Part shown: piece by piece, positions 36,086 to 45,340 of the stretch | Layout: each line of letters opens with the position of its first letter | How positions within the stretch are numbered: the stretch's first letter is position 1 | DNA from: SAR116 cluster bacterium AG-390-L20 | GTDB taxonomy: Bacteria > Pseudomonadota > Alphaproteobacteria > Puniceispirillales > Marisalimonadaceae | DNA: 64,000 nt | NCBI GenBank assembly: GCA_003278095.1 | Contig: QCHB01000012.1 | Location: 1 to 64,000, forward strand | Reading direction: 5' to 3' | Program-made: the position numbers and the translations under genes | The notes under the pieces: model-generated | The model's database searches: none | What the model was told of the DNA's origin: nothing | What the model saw: the letters and a program-made list of their open reading frames with translations, nothing else

Positions 36086-37057
36086 ATGAAAATTTTGATA
36101 ATGGGTGGAGCTGGCATGATTGGGCAAAAGTTACTTAATCTTATTCTTAATAAAGGAGAATTAAGAGGTCAGAAAATAAGTGAAATCACATTATTTGATA
36201 TTATAGACGCACCTTACCCAAAAAACACCTCAACTTCTATTATAACAAAAACAGGAGACATATCTGATCCTAAAGTAAGTAATGATCTCGTTTCGTCTGA
36301 ACCAGACATTATTTTTCATCTGGCAGCCATAGTTTCAGGACAGGCTGAACAGGAATTTGATTTAGGCTGGAATATCAATGCTAGGGGAAGTTGGGGATTA
36401 TTTGATGCAGTAAGACACAGAGGTGAAAGTTATTGTCCAAGAGTTGTCTTTACAAGTTCAATTGCTGTTTTTGGAGCACCATTTCCAGATCAAATACCTG
36501 ACAATTTTTTTACTACTCCCCTTACTTCTTATGGAGCTCAAAAAGCAATTTCTGAGCTTTTACTTGCTGATTATTCCAGAAAAGGAATGATTGACGGTAT
36601 TTCAATAAGACTTCCAACCATATGTGTAAGACCAGGAAAACCTAATTTAGCTGCATCTGGCTTCTTCTCTGGTATTATTAGAGAACCCCTAAATGGAAAA
36701 GAAGCTATTTTACCAGTGAGTAAAGATGTAAGACATTGGCACGCTACACCTCGATCAGCTGCAGGTTTTTTAGTTCATGCAGCAGAAATAGATACGGTTA
36801 ATTTGAATAATAGAATTACACTAAATATGCCAGGCTTATCCGTAACTGTTCAAGAACAAATTGAGGCCTTAGAGAGAGTTGCCGGTAGCGATGTAGTAAA
36901 GTTAATAAAACACCAATCAGATCCTATCATAGAAAAAATAGTAAGTGGGTGGGCAAGAGATTTTGAAACTAAAAGATCTATTGATTTAGGTTTCAAAGCT
37001 GAAAGTAATTTTGATGAAATAATTAAAATCTATATTGAAGACGATTTAGAAAAATAA
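36086..37057 (+). CDS. denD: D-erythronate dehydrogenase (extended SDR)
   Basis: A 323-residue extended SDR with GGAGMIGQ (7-14), FHLAAIVSGQAEQEFDLG (77-94), FTSSIAVFGAPFP (122-134), catalytic Tyr149/Lys153 in SYGAQK and IRLPTICVRPGKPNLAASGF. These stretches follow D-erythronate dehydrogenase closely rather than nucleotide-sugar epimerases. It oxidises D-erythronate to 2-oxo-D-tetronate, which OtnI and OtnC in this window can take forward. A TAAGGTG site precedes the ATG. It is followed 36 bases later by the oxoprolinase fusion, probably the same transcript. Confidence 0.86.
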   Translation: MKILIMGGAGMIGQKLLNLILNKGELRGQKISEITLFDIIDAPYPKNTSTSIITKTGDISDPKVSNDLVSSEPDIIFHLAAIVSGQAEQEFDLGWNINARGSWGLFDAVRHRGESYCPRVVFTSSIAVFGAPFPDQIPDNFFTTPLTSYGAQKAISELLLADYSRKGMIDGISIRLPTICVRPGKPNLAASGFFSGIIREPLNGKEAILPVSKDVRHWHATPRSAAGFLVHAAEIDTVNLNNRITLNMPGLSVTVQEQIEALERVAGSDVVKLIKHQSDPIIEKIVSGWARDFETKRSIDLGFKAESNFDEIIKIYIEDDLEK

Positions 37058-37093
37058 ACTTAAACCTATCAATTACATAATGGTGAAAAAATA

Positions 37094-40000
37094 ATGTGGC
37101 AATTCTGGATTGATAGAGGTGGAACTTTTACTGATATTGTAGCTAGGAAACCTGACGGAACAATTCTAATTGACAAACTTTTATCTGAGAATGTGTCAAT
37201 GTATAAAGATGCAGCGATTGCGGGTATAAAAAGAATTCTTAAATTAAAAAATGAAGAAAAAATTCCCACTGATAAGATAGCTTCTGTGAAAATGGGTACT
37301 ACAGTTGCAACAAACGCCTTACTAGAAAGAAAAGGAGATAGAACACTTCTATTAATAACTAAGGGTTTTGGGGATTTATTAAGAATAGGTTATCAAAATA
37401 GACCTCTATTATTTGACCTAAATATTCAACTACCAGAATTATTATATGATAGGGTGGTTGAAGTATCTGAAAGGTTGGATGCAAACGGTAAAATAGTTAA
37501 AAAACTTGACGAAAATCAAGTCAAGATAGCTCTAAAAGAAGCAAAAAATGACGGTATAAATAGCGTTGCAATAGCATTTATGCACTCTTATATCAATCCT
37601 GGTCATGAAAATATCATTGCTAAAATTGCTGAAAACGAAAATTTTGATCAAATTTCAGTTAGTCATAAAGTATCTCCTTTAATAAAATTAGTTGGTAGAG
37701 GAGATACTACCGTAGTCGATGCTTACCTATCTCCAATACTTCGTAGATACGTCAATCAAGTTTCTGATGAACTTGAAGAAGACAAATCCACAAAGTTGAT
37801 GTTCATGCAATCAAATGGTGGATTGACCGATGCAAATCTATTTCAAGGTAAAGATGCTCTTTTATCTGGCCCAGCTGGAGGTGTGGTCAGTATGGTGCAA
37901 ACTGGGAAACAAGCGGGATATCAAAAATTAATTGGATTTGATATGGGTGGCACTTCCACAGATGTTTGTCATTTTGCAGGAGAATATGAACGATCATTTG
38001 AAACTGAGTTAGCCGGTGTAAGAATTAGAGCACCTATGATGCAAATTAATACAGTAGCAGCTGGAGGTGGTTCAATACTTTCATTTAAGGATGGTCGATT
38101 TCAGGTTGGACCTGAAAGCGCAGGAGCAATACCAGGGCCGGCGTCTTACGGAAAAGATGGGCCATTGACTGTAACAGATTGTAATGTCTTACTTGGAAAA
38201 CTTCATCCTGAACATTTTCCTAATGTGTTTGGCAAAACTGGTGATAAACCTCTTAATGTTGAAATTGTGAGAACAAAATTTATAGCATTAGCCAAAGAAA
38301 TTTCCGCTCAAACAAAAAAGCCAGAAATGGATATTATTTTCATGGCTGAAGGTTTTTTAAAAATTGCTGTCGAAAATATGGCTAACGCCATAAAAAAAAT
38401 ATCTATTCAAAAAGGTTATGACGTAACAAACTATACAATGAACTGTTTTGGTGGTGCAGGTGGTCAACATGCGTGCCATGTTGCGGATTCTCTTGGAATT
38501 TCAAAAGTTTTAATTCATCCATACGCAGGTGTTTTGTCCGCCTATGGAATGGGACTAGCCGAAATTAGAAGTATAAGAGAGGGTCATCTAGAACAAAATA
38601 TTGAAGAAATTGAAAATGCTAAAATTTTAATAAATAAATTATCATTAAAAGCGAAAGAAGATTTAACAAAACAGGGTATTGATAATTCTTCGATTAAATT
38701 AGTTAAACTTGCGTTTCTACATTATCAAGGTTCTCATCAAAACCTAGAAATTAATTTTGATACTGTTGAAAAAATGAGAAAAGCTTTTGAACAAGAACAT
38801 AAAAAAAGGTTTGGATTTTTTGTTGATGGCAGAACAATTTTTGTTGAAATGATTACGGTTGAAGCCATAGGTAAAACTACGGATAATAACAAATTTTTAA
38901 ATGTTTCCTCACAATCAAAAGTAGCTGCTCCAATAGCTCACAAAACAATGTATGTTGATAACAATAAAAACAGTGTTCCTATTTATAAAAGATCAGACTT
39001 AAAGATTGAACAAAAAGTCATTGGTCCTGCTATCATATCTGAAGCAACTGGTACAAATGTAATTGAAAGAGGTTGGTTGGGATCATTAGATAAATATTAT
39101 AATTTAATACTCAGTAGAGCTGAAGAAAAAAAGTCAGAGAAAGGATTAGGCACCTCTGTTGATGTAGTCATGTTAGAGGTGTTCAACAACCTTTTTATGA
39201 ATATTGCTGAGCAAATGGGGGCTACATTAGCCAACACAGCATATTCTGTAAACATCAAAGAAAGGTTAGATTTTTCTTGTGCTCTTTTTGACAACTCCGG
39301 TGCACTAGTAGCTAATGCTCCTCACGTGCCTGTTCATCTTGGCTCCATGTCTGAAGCTATTAGAACAGTGATAAAATTAAATAAAAATGATATATTTCCC
39401 GGAGATGTTTTTGTTCTAAATGCTCCTTTTAATGGCGGAACGCATCTTCCTGACGTTACAGTTATTACTCCAGTTTTTGATAATGATGGAAAACAAATTA
39501 CATTCTTTGTAGCTTCACGCGGACACCATGCGGACATAGGAGGTAAAACACCGGGTTCAGGTCCTCCCGACTCCAAACATATTGATGAAGAAGGTGTTCT
39601 GATAGATAATTTTAAAATGTTTGATAAAGGTGTATTTCGTGAGAGTGAAATCAGAAAAATTTTATCATCTGGAAGATATCCTTGTAGAAACATAGAACAT
39701 AATATGGCTGATCTTGCAGCTCAAGTGGCTGCAAATAATACTGGTATAGTTGAAATTAATTCAATGATTGAGCAGTTTGGTATTGAAACTGTTCATTCTT
39801 ACATGAACCATGTTCAAGATAATGCTGAGGAATGTATAAGAAATGCAATTGTAAATTTAAGAGAGGGTAAATATGAGTACGAATTGGATAATGGAGAATT
39901 TATTAGAGTAAAAATTACAATCGATAAAATTAAACGCGAAGCCACTATTGACTTCACAGGCACTGCTCCGAAAAACCCTTTAAATTATAATGCTCCAATG

Positions 40001-40687
40001 GCAGTATGTCATGCTGTTATATTATACGTTTTTAGAACTTTAGTAGGTAGCAATATTCCTTTAAACGAGGGTTGCTTTAAACCTTTAAATATAGTTGTTC
40101 CGAATAACGCAATGATAAACGCTAAATACCCATCTGCTGTAATTGCAGGCAACACTGAAGTGAGTCAATTGACGTGCAATGCTCTATTTGGTGCACTTGG
40201 TATTATAGCAGGTAGTCAAGCTACAATGAATAACTTTATTTGGGGAAACGATAAAATTCAAAATTATGAAACTATTTGTGGTGGAACTGGAGCAGGACCA
40301 AATTTTCATGGAACATCTGCGGTTCAAACGCATATGACTAACACCAGAAGTACAGATCCTGAAATTTTAGAGGCCAGATTTCCTGTTCGTTTAGAAGAGT
40401 ATTCAATAAGAAAAAATTCAGGTGGAAAAGGTAAGTATAATGGAGGAAATGGTGTTACAAGAAAATTAAGATTTCTTGAACCAATGACAGTAACAACATT
40501 ATGTTCTCATCGAAGAGTTAAACCGTTTGGTGTTAATGGCGGCGAACCTGGGCAATGTGGAAAAGAATGGCTTGAAAAAGCGGATGGTGGATTTATTAAA
40601 CTTGAAGGTAATGATAGCTGCGAAGTAAAAGTAAATGATTTATTTGTAATGGAGACCCCAGGGGGTGGTGGTTTTGGATCAAAGTAA
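37094..40687 (+). CDS. 5-oxoprolinase / N-methylhydantoinase, fused HyuA-HyuB
   Basis: A 1197-residue protein joining both hydantoinase subunits: HyuA-like ATPase part (about 1-690; RGGTFTD at 8-14, GPAGGVVSM, FDMGGTSTDVC, NCFGGAGGQHAC) and HyuB-like part (about 695-1195; VHLGSMSEAIR, LNAPFNGGTHLPDVT, SRGHHADIGG, GGTGAGPNFHGTS, TPGGGGFG). Such fusions are ATP-dependent 5-oxoprolinases or related hydantoin/lactam hydrolases. The sequence does not fix the substrate. It lies downstream of denD and ends 17 bases before the converging GntR gene. Confidence 0.9.
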   Translation: MWQFWIDRGGTFTDIVARKPDGTILIDKLLSENVSMYKDAAIAGIKRILKLKNEEKIPTDKIASVKMGTTVATNALLERKGDRTLLLITKGFGDLLRIGYQNRPLLFDLNIQLPELLYDRVVEVSERLDANGKIVKKLDENQVKIALKEAKNDGINSVAIAFMHSYINPGHENIIAKIAENENFDQISVSHKVSPLIKLVGRGDTTVVDAYLSPILRRYVNQVSDELEEDKSTKLMFMQSNGGLTDANLFQGKDALLSGPAGGVVSMVQTGKQAGYQKLIGFDMGGTSTDVCHFAGEYERSFETELAGVRIRAPMMQINTVAAGGGSILSFKDGRFQVGPESAGAIPGPASYGKDGPLTVTDCNVLLGKLHPEHFPNVFGKTGDKPLNVEIVRTKFIALAKEISAQTKKPEMDIIFMAEGFLKIAVENMANAIKKISIQKGYDVTNYTMNCFGGAGGQHACHVADSLGISKVLIHPYAGVLSAYGMGLAEIRSIREGHLEQNIEEIENAKILINKLSLKAKEDLTKQGIDNSSIKLVKLAFLHYQGSHQNLEINFDTVEKMRKAFEQEHKKRFGFFVDGRTIFVEMITVEAIGKTTDNNKFLNVSSQSKVAAPIAHKTMYVDNNKNSVPIYKRSDLKIEQKVIGPAIISEATGTNVIERGWLGSLDKYYNLILSRAEEKKSEKGLGTSVDVVMLEVFNNLFMNIAEQMGATLANTAYSVNIKERLDFSCALFDNSGALVANAPHVPVHLGSMSEAIRTVIKLNKNDIFPGDVFVLNAPFNGGTHLPDVTVITPVFDNDGKQITFFVASRGHHADIGGKTPGSGPPDSKHIDEEGVLIDNFKMFDKGVFRESEIRKILSSGRYPCRNIEHNMADLAAQVAANNTGIVEINSMIEQFGIETVHSYMNHVQDNAEECIRNAIVNLREGKYEYELDNGEFIRVKITIDKIKREATIDFTGTAPKNPLNYNAPMAVCHAVILYVFRTLVGSNIPLNEGCFKPLNIVVPNNAMINAKYPSAVIAGNTEVSQLTCNALFGALGIIAGSQATMNNFIWGNDKIQNYETICGGTGAGPNFHGTSAVQTHMTNTRSTDPEILEARFPVRLEEYSIRKNSGGKGKYNGGNGVTRKLRFLEPMTVTTLCSHRRVKPFGVNGGEPGQCGKEWLEKADGGFIKLEGNDSCEVKVNDLFVMETPGGGGFGSK

Positions 40688-40704
40688 AAGGAGTATCAAT
40701 TTTT

Positions 40705-41364
40705 TTAAAATTTAAAATTTTTTTCTGCATGATATACACCATTTTCAATATGCTCTTTTAAAATCATTTGGGCCTTCACAAAATTTTTGTTAATAGAAAA
40801 ATCTAATAATTTCTTGTGCTCATCAATAGAACCCTTCCCTCTAAAAGTTAAAACTAATAATTGATATCTTAAATATTTATCAAAAATTAATTTATGAAGT
40901 TCAATTAAATTTTGTGAACCACAATTTCTTGCTAGGGTCTGATGGAATTCACTGTCATATTTCTTCCAATTCATTCTATCATCATATTTATTTTGTATCA
41001 TTTCACTTTCGTATAAACTTAACTTATGGTGCGCAGACAAAAGTGATCCTTCCCATTCTGGATTAGAATTTTCGATTGATAGTTTCAAAGCATGACTTTC
41101 TATCAAAATTCTTAAATTAGCTATTTCTAATAAATCTGACTTTGATACGGGGCTAACATGAAATCCTTTTTGCTCTTCTGAAATAACAAAACCATCTCCA
41201 CATAATCTACTTAGAATTTCTCTCAATATAGAAATACTAGTGCTGTAATTAATTTTAAGCTCTTGGAGTTTTAATTTTTTAAGAGGTGGAAGAATTCCAA
41301 AAATAATATCTCTCTTAATTATTTCGTAAGTATTAGCACTAACTGTTTTTAAATTATAATTCAT
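40705..41364 (-). CDS. GntR-family transcriptional regulator (FCD type)
   Basis: About 219 residues: N-terminal winged helix-turn-helix (ANTYEIIKRDIIFGILPP...LKLQELKINYSTSISILREILSRLCGDGFV) and an all-alpha FCD ligand-binding domain with the acidic/His residues typical of metal-ligated carboxylate sensors. An ATG at 41415 would extend it by 17 residues of AT-rich promoter-like sequence; ATG 41364 gives the normal family N-terminus. It is divergent from the 3-dehydroshikimate-dehydratase-like gene and probably regulates it, its effector being a carboxylic acid. It is the only classical repressor in the window. Confidence 0.85.
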   Translation of the reverse strand: MNYNLKTVSANTYEIIKRDIIFGILPPLKKLKLQELKINYSTSISILREILSRLCGDGFVISEEQKGFHVSPVSKSDLLEIANLRILIESHALKLSIENSNPEWEGSLLSAHHKLSLYESEMIQNKYDDRMNWKKYDSEFHQTLARNCGSQNLIELHKLIFDKYLRYQLLVLTFRGKGSIDEHKKLLDFSINKNFVKAQMILKEHIENGVYHAEKNFKF

Positions 41365-41396
41365 AGAAATTTTTATTGCACAATATAAAACGTCAT

Positions 41397-41412
41397 ATAT
41401 TATATATAATAT
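41397..41412. promoter_or_regulatory. Palindrome in the GntR divergent promoter, candidate operator
   Basis: A 16-base perfect palindrome (ATATTATATATAATAT) lies in the 69-base gap between the GntR start (41364) and the divergent gene start (41434). GntR regulators often bind palindromes in their own divergent promoters. The alternating AT composition weakens the inference, since it also provides -10-like elements. Confidence 0.35.
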
Positions 41413-41433
41413 CATATATTTTAAAGGTTGTAC

Positions 41434-43260
41434 ATGAAAACATCCATAGCAACTGTTTCAATCAACGGATCATTAAAAGAAAAAATAAATGCAATTGCAA
41501 ATGCAGGTTTTGATGGTGTTGAGATTTTTGAAAATGACTTTTTAACTAATAACTTATCCCCTAAAGAAGTGAAAAATATAGTTAAAGACAATGGACTAGC
41601 GATCACTCTTTTCCAACCTTTTAGAGACTTTGAAGGTATGCCAGACAAACACCGAATTAGAGCATTTGATAGAGCAAAAAGAAAATTTGATATAATGGGA
41701 GAGCTTGAGACTGAACTGATATTAATTTGTTCTAATACTTCGAATATTTCATTAGGTGGCGTGGATAGAGCAGCTGCCGACTTTTTTGAACTTGGTGAGA
41801 TAGCAAAAGATAGATCAATAAAAGTTGGATATGAGGCTCTTGCTTGGGGAAAATATGTTAATGATCATAGAGATGCATGGGAAATAGTAAGAAGAACAAA
41901 TCACGATAATATAGGTATTATATTAGATTCATTTCACACTCTTTCAAGAAATATTGATTTGAATTCAATTTCATCTATCCCAAAAGAAAAAATATTCATT
42001 GTGCAATTAGCTGATGCTCCTTTACATGATATGGATTTATTATATTGGAGCAGACATTTTAGAAATATGCCTGGACAAGGTGATTTACCTATTTCAAAAT
42101 TTATGAATTCGCTTAACAGCACTGGTTATAATGGTTATTTATCTTTAGAGATATTCAATGATCATTACAGATCAGGACCAAGAAATTTAATAGCAAAAGA
42201 TGGTAAAAGGTCATTAACATCATTAATTTATAAAAAAAATATAGAAAAGACTGAAAAAAATGAGATAGACAGAATTGAATTTATAGAATTCGCCACAGAT
42301 AAAAATAATTTAAAAGATCTACAGACTTTATTTAAAAGTTTAGGATTTACTGAAATAGGAAAACATAAGACAAGATCAATCAATCTATTTGTTTTTGATC
42401 AAGTAAAATTCATAATTAATTATGAAAATCACAATTTAGTAAAAGATGGAAGCAAGGCCGGCCCCTTCCCATACGCATATGGGGTTAAAATACAGGACAT
42501 AAATGCTTTATTTGAAAAAGCCAAATTGTTAGACATAGATTTTATTAATAAAGAAAATGAAAATAGTTTATCAATGGATGTAATTAAACATATTGATGGA
42601 TTAATTTACATTATTGATAAAAATAATTATGAGATATGGAAAAAAGATTTTCAATTCAAACTTTCCGATCAAACAAATGATTTTTATTTGAAAATAGATC
42701 ATATTGCAAAAACTTTACGTGCTGACGAAATGCCGTCAGCATTATTATCTTACTCAACTTTATTCAATTTTAAGAAATCTCCAATTGTAGATATTATTGA
42801 TCCGCATGGAATTACAAAAAGCCAAGTAATTGAAAATGAAACAAAAACATTTCGAATGACGATGAACGGCGCTGATAATCATAAAACAGTTGCCGGTCAA
42901 TTCCTTGAAAATAAGCAAGGTTCTGGAATACAACATATTGCATTAAAAACTAAAAACTTAATTGATTTAGTTGAAATATTAAAAACAAAAGGTCAAAATT
43001 TCCTAGAAATATCTAACAATTATTATGATGATATTGAAGCTCGTTTTGGATTGAATTATAACTTTTGTAAAAAATTAAAAGAGTTAAATATATTATATGA
43101 TGAAGATGGGCACGGTTCTTTTCTTCAAATTTATACACATGTTTTTAATGATACATTTTTCTTTGAATTTGTTGAAAGAATAGATGATTATCAAGGTTAT
43201 GGAGCAAATAATGCTCTATTTAGAATAGCCGCACAAAAACATTTTAAACAACTAAATTGA
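41434..43260 (+). CDS. Bifunctional 3-dehydroshikimate dehydratase-like / HPPD-like fusion
   Basis: About 608 residues. The first half is a xylose-isomerase-like TIM barrel (SIATVSINGSLKEKINAIA, VGYEALAWG, GIILDSFH, GYLSLEIFND supply metal ligands Glu, Asp, Glu). The second half, from about residue 275, is a 4-hydroxyphenylpyruvate-dioxygenase-like vicinal-oxygen-chelate pair with KIDHIAKTL, IQHIALKT and FFEFVERI as the His-His-Glu iron site. This architecture is that of QuiC1/QsuB 3-dehydroshikimate dehydratases, which make protocatechuate. No protocatechuate ring-cleavage gene is seen here. ATG 41434 has AAAGG 7 bases upstream and is preferred to TTG 41428. Confidence 0.85.
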   Translation: MKTSIATVSINGSLKEKINAIANAGFDGVEIFENDFLTNNLSPKEVKNIVKDNGLAITLFQPFRDFEGMPDKHRIRAFDRAKRKFDIMGELETELILICSNTSNISLGGVDRAAADFFELGEIAKDRSIKVGYEALAWGKYVNDHRDAWEIVRRTNHDNIGIILDSFHTLSRNIDLNSISSIPKEKIFIVQLADAPLHDMDLLYWSRHFRNMPGQGDLPISKFMNSLNSTGYNGYLSLEIFNDHYRSGPRNLIAKDGKRSLTSLIYKKNIEKTEKNEIDRIEFIEFATDKNNLKDLQTLFKSLGFTEIGKHKTRSINLFVFDQVKFIINYENHNLVKDGSKAGPFPYAYGVKIQDINALFEKAKLLDIDFINKENENSLSMDVIKHIDGLIYIIDKNNYEIWKKDFQFKLSDQTNDFYLKIDHIAKTLRADEMPSALLSYSTLFNFKKSPIVDIIDPHGITKSQVIENETKTFRMTMNGADNHKTVAGQFLENKQGSGIQHIALKTKNLIDLVEILKTKGQNFLEISNNYYDDIEARFGLNYNFCKKLKELNILYDEDGHGSFLQIYTHVFNDTFFFEFVERIDDYQGYGANNALFRIAAQKHFKQLN

Positions 43261-44994
43261 ACTTATAAAATTGATAAGATTTTTTTTAATTTCTTCGTCT
43301 TGAATGTGAAATCTATCAATTGTTTGCTCCCAATCGGTATCTTTAAACTCACCTTTAAGAGATCCATATTCGCTACTTACTTTAATGTCTTGATTTAATT
43401 TTGATCTAGAATAAAGAATTAAAGCTAGTGACCTTGTATCCATTACTCTGATATCAAAACTCAGTTCCACTACTTTATTAAAATCCTCAGCAAAAAAGTA
43501 TCCAAGTATTAAATCTTTTATTCTATTATCTGAAGTTGATTGTCCTTGAGGTATGGGATCAAGCTCAAAAGCTTTATTAAGTAATTCCAAACCCTTTTCA
43601 ACTTTTCCTATTCTAACTAAAACTTCACCATATCCAGATAGTACTCTTGGGTCATTTGGAACCATATTGAATGCTTTTCTTCCATGGTCTTCAGCTAGTA
43701 AATAGTCATGATTACTTAAATAAACAGCTGACAACATTCTATGACATTCAAAATCGTTTTCGTTTAACTCTAAAGCTTTGTCTATATTTTGTTTTGCATC
43801 AGCAAATATTTCTTCCATTTTACGTTCAGAAAATCCTCTAAACATTGCTTGACCTAAAGTACAAACTTTCCATGCATAAGCTTGAGCGTTTCCAGCATCT
43901 GCTTCTATGGCTTTATCAAAGTTTTGTAATGCTTCTTGATTTGCTTCTTTGGTAAATTTGTGGTGATTCTCTTTACCTCTAAGCAAATACTCATATGAAC
44001 TTATATTTTCTGTAGGCTTTCTTTTTGAACGTTGCAATGAACTAATCTCAATCTCACCAAGTAAAGCAATCGATATTTTCCTAACTATTTCATCTTGAAG
44101 ATCAAAAATATCTTCAAGGACTCTATCATATTTATTACTCCAAATAATGCTTTCGTCATTCGCATCACTTAATTCAATATTTATTCTAACTCTTTTACCA
44201 GATGCTCTAATACCGCCAGTAACAATAAAATCTAAATCAAATTTTTTGGAAAATTCTTTTATATCTTGATTTTCATCTTTAAAATTAACGCTCGTTTGTC
44301 TGGAAAGAATATCAAATTCTCGCATCATTGAAAATTCGGTAATTAGATCTTCAACTATTCCATCAACTAAAAAACCACTATCTTCGTCTTTACTGGTATT
44401 TACAAATGGCAAAATTGCAAACTTGGGCTTTTTATTTATAGACGGGCTTGTTTTTTTTGATATTTTATTTTTACCATCACCTAAAATAGAAAAAACTTCA
44501 AAGTCACTAGAAATATTTTTTAATTCAATTTTTCCTAATGAATGTATCTTTTGTTCAATTTTTTTATTAATTTGTTGTTTAACTACGTCAGATATTAAAA
44601 TTTCACCAACTGGAGACTGACTTTCTAATCTAGCAGCAATATTTACACCATTACCATAAATATTGTCACCTTCTATAATAATATCATCTAGATGGATGCC
44701 AACACGCCATGAAAGTTTTGGGTTAACTTCTTCATTTTTGTTTCTATCTTTTATAGCGTTCTGAAATTCAATTGCTGCATTAGCGCTCCCAACAGGACTG
44801 TCAAATTCTGCAATCACTGAATCACCTGCAGTATGAAATATCCTTCCAGAATATTTTGAAATTAACGGATCTATGATTTCACGACAAGCTTTTAAACTCT
44901 CAAGAGTTTTTTCTTCTTGTTCTTCCATATGTTTGCTAAAACTAACACAGTCTGTAGCTAAAATAGTTGCTAACTTTCTTTTTACTTGAGACAA
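43252..44994 (-). CDS. Class III adenylate/guanylate cyclase with TolB-like and TPR domains
   Basis: A 580-residue protein. N-terminal cyclase domain (about 1-175) with the metal aspartates Asp15 (LATDCVSFSK) and Asp58 (HTAGDSVIAEF), and GINxGD-like GIHLDDIIIEG and YGNGVNIAARLE. Then a TolB-N/FlgO-like domain (about 190-310; FAILPFVNTSKDED) and a TPR array (about 335-520). The arrangement is common in Alphaproteobacteria. The nucleotide product (cAMP or cGMP) is not certain. No membrane segment. It starts at TTG and its 3' end overlaps the converging upstream gene by 9 bases. Confidence 0.88.
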   Translation of the reverse strand: MSQVKRKLATILATDCVSFSKHMEEQEEKTLESLKACREIIDPLISKYSGRIFHTAGDSVIAEFDSPVGSANAAIEFQNAIKDRNKNEEVNPKLSWRVGIHLDDIIIEGDNIYGNGVNIAARLESQSPVGEILISDVVKQQINKKIEQKIHSLGKIELKNISSDFEVFSILGDGKNKISKKTSPSINKKPKFAILPFVNTSKDEDSGFLVDGIVEDLITEFSMMREFDILSRQTSVNFKDENQDIKEFSKKFDLDFIVTGGIRASGKRVRINIELSDANDESIIWSNKYDRVLEDIFDLQDEIVRKISIALLGEIEISSLQRSKRKPTENISSYEYLLRGKENHHKFTKEANQEALQNFDKAIEADAGNAQAYAWKVCTLGQAMFRGFSERKMEEIFADAKQNIDKALELNENDFECHRMLSAVYLSNHDYLLAEDHGRKAFNMVPNDPRVLSGYGEVLVRIGKVEKGLELLNKAFELDPIPQGQSTSDNRIKDLILGYFFAEDFNKVVELSFDIRVMDTRSLALILYSRSKLNQDIKVSSEYGSLKGEFKDTDWEQTIDRFHIQDEEIKKNLINFISSI

Positions 44995-45117
44995 CTTTCA
45001 AATTCCATTTAATCAATTTAATTATTATAACTAGATATCTCATTTCGTGAATTAAACACAAAATAAAGAAAAATTTTTATGTTAATATTATCTTATAATA
45101 CAAAATAGAAAAATTAA

Positions 45118-45315
45118 ATGGATATTACAAAATACAAAAATAAAAACTTGATCTGCTTAAAAACTGGAGCCAAAGCCAAGATAATAAACTATTTTGATGA
45201 TCAAAATGCTTCATTTGTTAAAGTTAATATAAATGTTAAGTTTAATGATACGACACTTCAAGTTTTAAAAACAATAGAATTGGAAGAATTAGGAAAGCAA
45301 TTTAAGTTTGTTTAG
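45118..45315 (+). CDS. Small hypothetical protein, 65 residues
   Basis: An ATG-initiated frame of 65 codons in the gap between the cyclase and the acyl-CoA dehydrogenase. Charged and without a signal or membrane segment; KNLICLKTGAKAKIINYF and TLQVLKTIELEELGKQF have beta-strand-like alternation. No ribosome site is evident and I recognise no family. It may be real because the surrounding bases are otherwise unused and no gene overlaps it. Confidence 0.45.
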   Translation: MDITKYKNKNLICLKTGAKAKIINYFDDQNASFVKVNINVKFNDTTLQVLKTIELEELGKQFKFV

Positions 45316-45340
45316 ATATCAATTTCGACGATTTTTCGAT

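Noticed and set aside
37069-37269. Open frame on the minus strand opposite the start of the oxoprolinase fusion
   Set aside because: It lies antisense to a clear coding region with strong family motifs and shows no recognisable protein pattern or ribosome site.
40688-40720. Terminator after the oxoprolinase gene
   Set aside because: The inverted repeat there consists only of A and T runs, with no GC-containing stem, so it is not distinguishable from base composition.
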